From contig NC_088776.1 in assembly GCF_954871325.1 (NCBI RefSeq), forward strand, positions 33,900,508 to 33,964,507: a DNA stretch of 64,000 nt, given 5' to 3'. Shown piece by piece: positions 1 to 13,300 of the stretch. The translations under genes were made by a program, and so were the position numbers. Positions within the stretch are counted from its first letter, which is position 1. Every line of letters begins with the position of its first letter. The stretch comes from Gordionus sp. m RMFG-2023 (taxonomy: Eukaryota; Nematomorpha; Gordioida; Chordodea; Parachordodidae). The notes beneath the pieces are model-generated. The model was not told where the DNA came from, did no database searches, and saw nothing but the letters and a program-made list of their open reading frames with translations.

Positions 1-14
1 AGAAATAAATGTAA

Positions 15-606
15 AGTAGAGGTGTATCAATATAGTTTTTTGGAGGCCGATCCAATATTAGATTGATATCGGTCGCTTACCAATCCGATTTGTATTCCGT
101 AAACATACTAATTGTTTTAATTTTAAATTCTACTCATCTCATATACTTTTTAATAGTATAACATCTATAATTTAACTATACCGTAACATAAGTCATTTAA
201 ATATAATATTTCATGAATCTAAAAGCATATAAAATATTTTTATCAGAGGCTTGCAGGCCCGACATTAAGCAGTCGACTAGTTTTTTTTTAAAATACCCAA
301 GACAGGCCTAAATTTTTTAAATACCCGGGGCTGGGCCATATATTTTAAATTGTCATTATCATCTATAAAAATTAAAAAAATTTTTAAAAATCTGGGCCGG
401 GCCTAAAAATATAAAACCCAGGCCAGGACGTGCAAATTGCATGTTTCTGATTTTTACTGATAAATAGATATTTATATAACAATAAATTTTTTAAAAATTA
501 AGACGCCATTTTATTGGTGGGGAAAAATTTTATATCAACCAATAATCGAATTTAAAAAAGGTGAAATATCTACCTGATCCAATAAAAAATATTGGTACAT
601 CCCTAA
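15..606. mobile_element. MITE, hAT-like, with a second G+C-rich repeat inside
   Basis: Left end TAGAGGTGTATCAATAT and, inverted at the right, TAGGGATGTACCAATAT. The middle (about 245-450) is a copy of the G+C-rich MITE family (GGCCGGGCC, TACCCGGG) seen at 50.1, 54.0, 58.5 and 62.4 kb. No clean target duplication could be assigned. Confidence 0.6.
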
Positions 607-1333
607 TATAATGTAAATGAGATAATTATTTAAATTTCATGATTCAGTATTAAGATGGTAAAATAATTTTTTTCCACTCGTTTTGATATATCGAAATCAA
701 GAAATTTAACGATTATAGGCTGATAAAAGATATAAATATTGAACTAATAAAAATACAGATTCTAGTTAATTTTTTTAAAATCAACAATGCTTAGTCAAAT
801 TGGTACAATGCATGAAGATATTTAAAAAAAGATTAGTAATTCTTTGATAATTACTTTCTGTTTCAAAAAAAAGAATGAACCATAACCTATACCACTTTAA
901 AGCGGATATCAATATTAATCGTTACAATCAATACCAATACTACATGTAGTGGAGGGTTTATTGATTGAAGCTAAGATATAATTCTTCAGCACTATTTTTT
1001 TTTAGTTCATCATTTATAAATAATATATAAAATTTATAAGAGTAAAAAGAAACAGGAAAAAATAATAACACTTTTTTCTTGCCAGTTTAGAAATTAGTGG
1101 GTCAAATTTTTTTTATTTCATAGCTCAATGTAGACTATTTTTTTTTAAATTACACTAGTAATGGTTAAATGGAAAGTATCGGAAAATACCAATATACGAC
1201 TGATACAGGCATCTCTAAAAAAATGTATATAAATTATTAAATAGTATACAAGTTTATTAATTTTAAGGAAAGATAGCATATTAACTGTAAAAATAATATA
1301 TTCCTTCTATAAATATTGGTAATTATCGATAAT
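607..1333. other. Nup62 3' flank, AT-rich repeat debris
   Basis: Contains a MITE-like right end near 1167-1216 (inverse of TAGAGATGCCTGTATCAG) and the minus-strand polyadenylation signal AATAAA at 1253-1258, about 75 bases past the Nup62 stop. No coding sequence seen. Confidence 0.5.
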
Positions 1334-4300
1334 TTAATTTTTTACTGAATCCGCACCATCAACACTATCCCCATTCGAGCTGGATAAAGTCGTTTCGGTT
1401 TCTAAAGAATTAATTTGTTCTACAACATCTCGTAATTGGTCTTCCATATTACTAAGCTGTCCGTCTATTTTTAATGCCAAGTTGAAACTTTTAAAAATAG
1501 AATAATTAAATACTAAAAATTCATATATACCTAGAAAAAAACAAGAAAAACCGCCGGGTTATCTTGTTTTTGATTTTCCAAACCTGATGTAATTTTTTTT
1601 CAAATTCTTAATTAATTTACTTTTATTTTCTTATTTCTTTCTTCGCTCCCAACCCTCCCTCCAATTTATATAGCAGAGAGCCTTACATTCTTCGTTGGCA
1701 AAGACCATTCCATTTTAAAAAAAATTAGGTACCAGTCCGCCGGCTCGACTTTAGACATAATGTATATCATTAAACTATACGTTTCTTGGCGATCATTATA
1801 GGCGGCCCTCTCACTAGGTAAACGTGAATTCGGATCACCGCCACTCGTCTTATCTTTCAAATCGCCAAAATTTTCTTGGGTTTCAAGAGATAGCAATAAC
1901 TTTTCGATTTCGGACTGCTGACTCTCCAAAAATGCTAATTGTTGCTCTATCTTGGTTTCATCGAGTTCAGCAACCCTGGTCTCAGCCGATAGTTTGTTTA
2001 ACTAAAATATAAATCACAATTTTGGTTCGATTTAGATTTAAAGAAAGGGATATAAAATAATATAAGGGCAAGAAACTATTTGATCTGTCAAAAAATATAA
2101 TAAATGGATAAGATAATAAATTGCCAGACAGTAAAATATAGAAAATACAATTTTGAAATATATTCTTGCTTATAAAAAATGATGATTTGACCTGTTATAG
2201 TCCAATTTAAATGGGTTAAATAAAATTTTTTAAAAAATTATTAATGTTTTAATTGCAGTTATTTCATATTTATGGCCAATCTGGAAAAAAATATTAAGAT
2301 TCTGTATTAGATAAGTCTTCAATTAGGTATTTATATTTGTTTTGATTAGGGCTGTGCCGATCTACATATTTTTCACCGATCCGAAATTGTTTAAAAACCG
2401 ATCCGATATTTATACTGATTTTTAATCACCCCTGTTTGAACCAAATGTAATTAAGAAATCAATATTTTTTATGCAAAAAATCGAGTTATGAATTTAATTT
2501 TTTTATTTCTACAATTAAGACTATAATAAAAAAAATGTATATTTAATAATATATCCATTTTATGTTGGTATGAATTATAAAATTGTAATTTAATTTAATA
2601 TATAAAATTATAATATATTAGATTTTTTAAATAAATATGAGAGCCTGATTTTCTGGGAATAAGCTTCTACGATATGGACTATCTATATCTCCTGCCGTAC
2701 TAAAGGCAGACTCAGATGATTCCGCAGATAAGGCATTTTGCAAAATTATCTTTGTCTTTTGTAAAATATTTCCATAATTCGATACCAAATTTAAAAAAAT
2801 TCTTTTATTTAAATAATATTAAAAAATTATTTAGAAAATATTATAATAATGTAAAATAAATATACATAACATCAAAAAAAAAGAAATGTAAAAAGATATC
2901 GGCCCGATCCAATATTTTCGGAAAACGCTAAATATCTGTACCGATCTGATATTTAATATCGGCACAGCTCTAGTTTTGACTCAAATGTATGAATAAATCC
3001 AAGATTATACGCGCTATTTGAAGAATAAACTCTTCTAATTTTTTGTTTTATTTGCAATTATATTACACCCTAGAATGGATGCTTTCAAAAAAGTAGCGTT
3101 TTATGCTATCTTTACAACTCTAGGATTTCGTATAACTTTTTATTATATATTTCTTAATTATGGGTAAAAATACATAAATTCGTTAATAATAATTAAAATT
3201 TTCTGTTTTAAAAAATAAGGAATATTCCTTTGGGCTTGGAACAATAACATTATTTTTACAAAACTCAAAAATAGTATAAATATTTTTTTAACGGAAAACT
3301 TATTATCAAATTAACCTTAACAGCATTATCCCGAACTATAGTTTCCCAGGCGTTTATTTTACAGGCTTGTTCAACGAAAGTTTTTTCCATGCCTTCAACG
3401 TCAAATTTCCAATTGTTAATGCATTCCTGAAAATCCCTGTAGTTCATTTCTTTATGCAAAGGTTCTGGAGCTTGTATAATTGATTGGGATACAGTGGCAG
3501 GGTTGGAACTTTTTTTTAAAGAAATTTTTTATAGAACTGAATACAATTATACAATTATTGGTCATGATAGCCCAAAAAACAAACATAAAACCCCCAAAAG
3601 GACGAGATAAAAAAAAACTCGGGTTAGGCCTGAAAATAGATACCTTTGCACAGGATTGGCATAAATACATCATTGATTTGAAATCTCGAATTAAATCCTT
3701 GATTTTTTTGAATAAAAATCATGATTTAAATAAATTCCCTTTTTTTTGTATTTAAATAATTATTCGTTTTTGTTTTAAGCAGAGATGCACCAATTTTTTT
3801 TAGAAAAAAAACATAAAATTTGTCTTCATTTTCACAAAAATATTCTTTGATTTTTTTTATCCTATAAAAATTATTAGAATATTGTTAAATAAAATAAGAT
3901 ATCAAAAATATCTATAATTATTTCTACTGTTTAATTATGCTATATTTTTTGATACTAAGATTAATTCAGATGCAGCTTATATCTTAAATATTAATAAAAT
4001 ACTAGTTTATATAAAAATACTAGTGTATATAAAAATTCTAGTTTATATAAAATATTAATTTTTAAAATAATCAATTGCTCTTAACATAATTTTTAAATAT
4101 TCAGAATGATTAAATTATCAGAAATGGACGAATATTAAATATTAATAACAATATGAATAAAATACTTTTTAAGTAAATTTGATATTATTATTTTAATATT
4201 ATTCATTAATTTCAAAGGAAAATAAATTTAATGCAATAAAATAAATACATTTTCTATTATTAACCTTGCTTTGTTCAGGAGATATTTTTTTCTAGCATAA

Positions 4301-7300
4301 CATCAAAAATTATGTTTATTTGATTATAAAATTTCCTTCAAATAAAAAAATCAATATTTAATCAAATAAATCGTATTTTTTTATTTAAAAAATCATGATT
4401 TTTTAGTAGCCATATCTGCAGATATCTATAAAAAATGGAGAAATTCAAAAAGAATGTGAGCTAATAACAATCAAAGCCCTTAGTTAACTAATTACATGAT
4501 AATTTTTCAAATAAATTAGCAAAATATTGAATTAATTCTAAATGATATATTCAAATTTTTATTTTTTAATTAAAATTTATGAAATGTAATGTAAACCACT
4601 AAACTTTAATAAGACTTTTTAGGAATTGTTTTAAATAAAAAGGGTAAAATTATGGTTTGGATTGGAGCCATAATTACCATTGGTTATTTTTTATTTATTT
4701 GTCATAAGATTGGATAAATTTTATTTACTTATTCTTTTTTAATATTATTTTTATTGTCGAAAACCATCGGTTGTCATAAATACCTAGTCCATAGAGCGTC
4801 TGTAAAATTTGGGAGGTCGCAGTTATTAAGGAAGAGAAAGCGAAAGAATTTATAATTTCATCAATATTTAATTGTTTAAATAAATTTTTCCCCATTATTA
4901 ATATGGTTAAATTATTGAGAAATGGATCTTTCATGGTACTACGAAGTCTTGTTTTATTTAATTTAATTTTACTCATGACTCTTTCGGCAGTACATGAGGT
5001 TGTAGGAATGGTTAATAAATATTTATATAAAATTGTTAAATTAGGGAAAGCAGAAAAATTTAAAATTAGACGATAAGGTAAAATAAATGAATAGTTTTTC
5101 CAATCTGAATCGTAAGTCCCTGAATTATCATCATCATCAGAAGAAGCTAAATAATGTATTGGTAAAAATATTTTAAATAAATAAATTTACAACTCTCAGC
5201 TGACAAATCATTAAATTCTTGAACCTCTAGGTCATGAGTAATAATTACATTCCCCATAAGTATAAATAATTAAATATTTAATAAAAAATTTCTTTGCTAT
5301 TTGTCCAATTTTGAATAACATTCTTAAAAGCTACTATTTCAAAGCTTTTCTTTATATCGTTAAAATTAAGCCCACCATGTCTTTTCTAATGCGATCTATC
5401 CATTTATCATCTCTTATATTATGCGATTTACAATTTTTAATTAGGCATTTGTATTTTTTTTGGTTAATATTTTTAGGCATATTTTAAAATTGGAAAAATA
5501 ATTTATGACAAGAAATCTCGGATAACAACCTAATTTACTAAACATCGACCAAAATTTCCGTCAATATATATTAAATTAAATATTAAGTTGGGGGGGGGGG
5601 GTCTTATTATTAGATTTATAAACCAGAAATCACTTGATCATGTATGGATATAAAAAAACAGTAAAAAAATTAAATAATAAAGAAAATTTTTTTAAAAAAT
5701 TTTTTAAAAAAAAAGATTACTCAAATTTTTTGAAGCAGTTGCTTTGGACCCCTTCCCCCTCACCCTTTGTAGGGGCCACTGACTTTTTGCGATTTCCTTT
5801 ACTTTTATTTTTCTTACTATATCTTATCTCAATTTATTTTTCTTCTCATTTTGATAATTCTTTTGTATTTTTAAAAATAATTTATAAATTCAGGTTTAAC
5901 AATTCTTTATGTTTTTTTTTCATTACATACAATATTCTTTTTATGATTTTTTCATTGTAATTTTTTACATTACATTTCTAACCTTTTCAATCTCTTTATA
6001 TCATTTTTAATCTTTATTTCTTTGAGCATTTCTTAATTTTTTCTTTTCATTTTTGATAATAATTTTTTAAAATTATATTTAATGTTTTTGGCAGACAATA
6101 TAATTACAATTGCTAAATTAAATTAATCGTTTGGTTATAATATAACTTTTTAAAATTAAATAAGTTTGAACTGTAATACCAAACGATATGTAAATTAATA
6201 AAATATAATTATTTTTAAAATGATCAAAAATGAGAAGAAAAAAAATTGAGAAATGCTCAAAAAAATAAAGATTAAAAATGTCTTAAAGAGATTGAAAAGG
6301 TTAGAAATGTATGTAAAAGAATACAATGAAAAAATCGTAAAAAGAATATTGTATGTATGATGAAAAAAACGTAAAGAATTGTTAAAAAAATGGACCAAAA
6401 TTTATAAATTATTTTTAAAAATACAAAAGAATTATCAAAAATAAGAAGAAAAATAAATTGAGAGAAGATATAGTAAGAAAAATAAAATTAAAGAAAATCG
6501 CAAAAAGTAAGAAATAAATTGAGAAAAGATCAGTAAGAAAAAAAAAGTAAAGAAATCGCTAAAATTTAAATATAAATTAAGAAGGAAACAAAAATAAAAA
6601 AAAATTTAAGAAAAATAGACAAAAAATTAAAAAAATTACGATTTTCCTTTTTTGAATGGGAATTTCTTTTTTAATTGACATATTCCCTTTCCTTTTGGGA
6701 ATTTTCTATTTTCGATTGACACTTTTCCTTTTTTGATAGAACTTTTTATTTTCTTTTTGGGAATTTTCCTTTATTGATTGACACTTTTCCTTTTTTGTTT
6801 GGACCTTTTTCTTTTTTGGTTGAACCTTTTCCTTTTATGATTGAAACTTTTCCTTTTTTGATTGTGACTTTTCCTTTTTTGAATGGGAAACCCTGTAAAT
6901 AAAAGTTAATTATGGTTCAAAAAACATAATCTTACCAAAGAAGTGATATATTTGAAAAAAATTATTATAAAAACCCGGAAATAAAAATAAATGTAATTTC
7001 ACAATATTTATTTTTTTAAACAATAAATTATTCTAAAAAAATAACCTTATAATTCCTGTAGTTTGAAACTTTGGTAAAAATTGACTGGAAAGATCAGAAA
7101 CTTTAGGAAAATTCAAACTCGTTGATTGAGACATACTTATCGCGTTTTTATAGTTTATATCACTAGCTATCGTTGTCAAAATAGAACTTGCAATTGAATT
7201 ACAAATTGTTGTTAAATTCGGTGTTGTTTTATTTAGACCAAATCCAAAATCAGTTGTCCCAATGGTAGAGGTAGGGAATGAAGAAAAGTGGGTGGTTAGA

Positions 7301-10300
7301 GCTGGTAGAGAGATCGAAGTTGCTATAATTGATTTATTAGCTGTTGTTGAAACAGTGGTTGTGAGGACAGGGAACGAATGAACAGTGCCAACCGTTTCTG
7401 TATTAAAGGTTTTCATTTTTTGATAAACTATTATGAAATTATAAAATATAATCTTTAGGTTTATTATATATCCGATTTTAGAGATGCCCAATTTCAGGAC
7501 TGGCCACTTTTTAAATAGGCATTTTAGGCTGTTCTAAGGGAAATCGAAAATATAAGAGATTATTGGAATGAAATGATCCCTTGTGGAATTTTTCAACTAT
7601 TAATTGATAAAATATAAATTTATCTTAAAAAATCTGGCTTGAATTCTGCAAATGAGCCAGAAGCGATTTAGAAACCAGTTTAGCTATTTTTTTCTACAAT
7701 AACCTAAATACACCAGAAGCAGAAACTGAACAAAGTTCCGCTAAATACTACTAAAAATTAAACCTAGAGAATTGTTAAACCAAATATTTGAACGGGGGAA
7801 CAAAAAGGAGAAGTTAGAATACTACATTAAAAAATTCGAGATAAATGAAAAAGTGTGGTTGCGCATTTACAATAATAAAGAAAAAAACTGGGAAAAAGCC
7901 ATTATTAAAAGCATATTCGGATCACTACGATATGAAGTAAGTATAGAGGGTAAAACGATTATACGTCATACTGATCAATTAAGGAAAAGAACCGAAAATG
8001 TATTAATTGAAGAATACGAATTAGAAGAGAGTACTGAAGTAGAAGAGAAAACCGAAGAGATAGTAAACAAAGAGGACGTAATAAACAATAACGATGAAAT
8101 GAATCTAAAGAAGAGGGAGGAAGAAGATACAAGTCAAGATCGTTATCCTAAAAGAGTACGAACGAAACCAAATAGATTGGGGATAAATGATATGTATTGA
8201 ATTGTTATTTTTTGTAAAATGTTTATTTCATTATTATATTATCATAAGAATAACAAAAAAAGTACATGATATGAATCTAAAAGAAAGAAAATTGCAAGAA
8301 TTATTAATTGACTTATATTTCTATTACTACTAACAATACACTATACTTTCCATCTTAGCCAAAAAAATATTGTGTGTTTCAACTACAAGCACTCTCAGCT
8401 TGTATTTTTTGTAGCTGGGCTAACCCTAAACTCAAAAATATCTTTATTATGTCCTTCCAATTTAAATAAAATAATTTTTATATATAACCATTATTTATGA
8501 ATTTAATGTCTCATATTGGTATTAGAAAAATAAACTTTATTTCAAAAATAGTTGTTTCAAAGAAATGATTAAATTTAGTGTTCATAAATTTTCTAAAAAA
8601 ATAAGTAAGAAAAATCAAAAATAGTTTTTTAAGGTTGTTAAAAATTTGTAATGCCGCCGAACCACAGCCAACAAAAAAGACGGCGTAAAAATCAGTGGGC
8701 TGCTAATCGCTTTTATGGGGAATGACCGGCAATAAATTTTCAATTGGCGCCGTAAACCTTCATGGGTTGGGCTGGCCATTTATATTCTAGCATACCTGGA
8801 TTTTTGAATTTTTTTTAACGGGCTTGGGTTCAAAATTTTTATTTAAATTTAGTAAATTTAAAACAGTTGCTAACTTAAAAATATATTACTATTTTTCTAA
8901 ATTTCAATAATGCAAACAAAATGATTGCTTATATACACTGAAATATTGTTTATTTTCATTGAATACAATAAATTAAATTTATGGATATTGACTTGGTTAA
9001 AATTTATGTAACTTATTATGGGTTTGGTAATTTTTTCAAATATTAAACATGGGCTCGGTCTAGTGTTGTTAAACGGCTCGTTTTGAGCCGATTTTTAAAA
9101 ACGGCTAACTCAATATTTCATCTAGAAAAATATTATGAAAGCCTGAAGATTTTGCTTATAGAAGAAACAAAGGTCTAGGACATATATCATCGAAATCTCG
9201 AGGCTTAGGTAATATTATTCTGGCTACAATATTGAGTTAGCCGTTTTAAAAAATCGGCTCAAAATGAGCCGTTTAACAACACTAGCTGGGTCTATAGGAA
9301 ATTTTTAATGCAAGCCTGGGGCGGCATTTAGATTATATAAAAAGTATGAAAAACATACTTCATCACAATATGCCAAAGTATATTCTACTACATCAGCACC
9401 TTGATAACTTCGCAATGCCCTTAAGGGAAATTACAAATGAAGGATGACATTGGACTTTATATGATGAACATTACCTCAAAATCAATTTACAACATATTAT
9501 AACATATTTGGGAGCTAGAATGTACAAAACGATAACAAAATACTCTTTAAAAAAAAATTGAAAATTTAATTGTTCTTGCAACAACAGTTTGCAGGGATCA
9601 TCCCTGAGCACATGACTTTTTAGTAAACGTGTTTTGGAATAAATATATTGTTGATTGTTGTTAATTTTAATTGTATTTACTAATTATATTTTTTAATGAA
9701 TGGGAGACCCTGGAAACCTGGTTTCATTGGCTAAATCTATCATGCAAAAATAATAGCCTTAAGCTATGATTTATATATAACAATTTTTTGTATTTTTAAA
9801 AATAAAATATTCAAAAAGTAAATATGGTACAACTAAAATTAATAAACTTGAAGTGGGTGGAATGTCAAACTTCAAAGCACTAATTCCAACTTGACCAATA
9901 CTCGATGTTGGAGCAAAGGGTGCCCCAAAGGAAAATCCTCCAGTATTTGTCACAATAGTTGTGTTTATATTATTATTAATGGTATTTACAACAGAACTAA
10001 TGCCAATAGGCAGAGAAAAACTGTATTGATTTGTAGTAGTTATAATAGGGAGGTTGGAGGTGTTAGGGATTGAGGTAAAACTGAATGTAGGTTTTTGGGC
10101 AGTCATTAATCCAGTTATAGTTGTAGGAATAGTTGTTAAGGTATGGGAATATATAATTGGATTAGTCAAACTTGATTGTCCTGAAGGTAAGAAAGTTGGG
10201 AATGAAATAGTAGTTGTAGGAGATGTAAAAGACAACACAGCACTAGGCTTATTGAAGAAGGTTGGGGCTGGTTCTGATTTTAAATATTTTTATAAAAATA

Positions 10301-13300
10301 ATATATCTTAAGGGTTATTTAATGTCAAATCGATAAAAAAAAACACGATACTCGGCCAAATCTTTTAATTTTGATGAAAATCTGTAAATAAATTAAGATT
10401 CTTGTAATCTATATTTAGGTTATCCTCCTAGCTTTTATATTATAATTATGAAAATATTTGTGGTCAAAGCATGAAAAATAGCCTTTAACTGAGATTCTCT
10501 ATAATCATTAATTTAATGATTGATTAAAAATTAAGCGATTATATATAATAAATCTAGTATTAAAATAAAGAATATACTTTTAACGTCAGAAAATATAAGT
10601 ATTAAAAAGTAATTCTAAAAATTTCTAGACCTTTTATTCCCAGATTAAAATTTAAAATCCTCATATTGGGTGAAACCGATTTTTATGAAACTTTAGATAA
10701 ACATTACTATTACCATTCTATATGAGTATAAAAAAATTAGAGTGGAGCCGATACGACTTCATAAGTAAAATCAATAAAAACAAGTAATATTTTTATTCTA
10801 TATTTATTTTTTGAGAGACTAATATACTTATTAATATATTTTTACAATTATTTCTATATAACTTCTCCATGACATTACTATTCAACTGGAGAACTACTTT
10901 TATACTATGTATACTGTAATTTATTATGAATTTATTATTTATATTACAATTAAATAATCAGAGTTGTTAAGGAGCGGTGTTCCCGGAGCGCTGCTACGCT
11001 TTTTCAAAAACACTTGAAGCACCCCGCCTTTTAAAAAACAGGAGCGAGAGCTAGCTCAATAAGGGCTGGAATGGGTATAGGAGGGGTGCTCCACTGCTCC
11101 TTTAAATTTAATGTATAAATTAAATTTTTTTAAAAATATTAATAAATCTATTTTATTTGTTAATTAAAATTTAATAAAAATAAAATTTTATTTTATTTAA
11201 ATTTATGCTATATTAAATGTTGAGACGAGTTTTATATTGGTTTTTCATCTAATCAGTTAAAATATTTTACATCAAGTTTTTCTTTCTTTTTATATTAAAA
11301 ATTTCTTGGAAAATCTTGTAAGTCATATTAATATTCATTTTATAGTAGTTTTTGATATTATGGATCCAGATATCATGGAAGAAGAAATCGAAATAAAAAA
11401 ATAAATTATCTATTTAAATAACTTTATTGCAGATTTTCAAATGATAATGATGAAAATATCATTGTGGCTATCATCCATCCTGCATTCAAATTAAATTGGG
11501 AATGGATAAAAAATGCACAAAATATGGAAATAAAATAAAATAAATTTTTTAAGAAAACAAATTCCTGATGCAAAAATAGCTACTAGTTCACGGGAACTCT
11601 GCAATGATTTGGAAGATTTTTTTAGATTCCATGAAATTTATCATCAGGAAGATAATATACTGACAAATAATTTTTAAATAATGATATCAAAATTACTATT
11701 TTTGATAAATTTCCTAAATTAAAAAATATTTTTATAAAATACAAATACCCCACTTCCTTGTAGTGCTCTTGTTGAGGGCCTGTTTAGTATTGCTTAACAG
11801 GTTTTAGGTTACAGGCGTGGATGTTAGATTTAAATTTAGGAAATTTATTATTTTAAATAATAAAAGATTATAAATATTTTGATATATCACTTAATATAAA
11901 TAAACTTTTTTGATAAAAAAATATGATTGTTTTGTGTACTTTCTAAAAAATGAAAATCAAAGGAGCAGCAATGGAGTGGAACTCCATTACTAAAAGCAGG
12001 AGCTAGCTCCTTTTAAAAATTTAGCAGTGGGAGTGGGAGCTAGTTACTTTTAAAAAGGCTCGTTAACAACTCTAATATAACATATTAACATTTTTGTTTC
12101 TACATAATATAAATATGGGTTTTAATAATTAATTATTCATTCCTTGTTTCATAATATAACACTTGTTACATTGCCACACATCTTCTCAAAAATTGAATAT
12201 TAATTTACATATATCTAAATAATGCTTATTTCAATTGTATGCAAATTTTCCTGTGAGGAAGGTGTGTCTAAATATCTCTTGTCTGTGTTGATGGTGGAAC
12301 TGTGGTTAAAATTTGTGACTTAGGTAGGTAAAGAGTGTCATCTATTCCTGGATATGTAAAGACTATTTAATTCTTTTCCATGAACAAAGTCAACAACCAA
12401 TTTGAATCATATATGCATGTCACATAGCTTGATATATTTTCAAATGTAATACTTTCATTACCCAAAATTTTCTAATGTAGTTTATGTTGCACTTGAATAT
12501 ATTTTTGACATAAAAAGATCCAATGTATCTTTTGTGTTCCTGGGATTTGTCTTTCCTTTAAAAATCGTAAGGATAATTTCCTATGAATCGTACTAACTTT
12601 ATGTCATGAATTCAAACTTGATGCTATTTATATTATGTTTTGAAGATTCATAAACTCCATTGGGGATATTATTTGATCAGAATACTAACTCTGTAAACTG
12701 GCTGTCTGGCTAGCCTTTTTACTGCCTCCAACATTGTCACATGAACTTTTTCGATGTGCAGTGGCTGAAAAGTGCAATTCTGCTGGATGACAAAATCTTT
12801 CATGTGATGACATTTATTTAAAAAGTATTTTAATTTTTGCACTGAGCCGCCAAAATAAAAAAAAATTTGGGGTATCGTGTCGAATTCATTTTAAGTGAAA
12901 TTTACAAGGCAGGTTTGAAAAAAGTGCAATGCAACATATAATAGTGTGATATCTTTAATATATATATAACAAACTGATGAATTGTTGCTAGTGTGTTGGT
13001 CTAGTAACAATGAATCATGAATAACAAAGTTATAATTCTCTGCAAGATCAAATACAATTAAAAATCCACTTTCTCCTAAACTTGAATTAATAAAAATTTT
13101 ATAGGCTAACTGCTGACTAGATAGAAAGAAATGATGTCAATAGTTTTTGATGATTTATAATTTAATTTATTATTTCATATTATTTTTTATTTTCCTTGTG
13201 AGTCTTTAATTCTTTATTAGTGCAACTCTTAAAATCTATAATTATAAAAGTATAAAAACAAAGGTATAATCCCCCAAAAAATATAAATAAAACCATTCCA

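Noticed and set aside
3480-3755. Plus-strand 91-codon frame
   Set aside because: Lies opposite the start of Nup62 exon 10 and runs into its intron; no recognisable domain.
5634-6398. Phe/Leu/Ile-rich open frames that look like membrane proteins
   Set aside because: They are translations of the pyrimidine-rich arms of the 0.7-kb palindrome.
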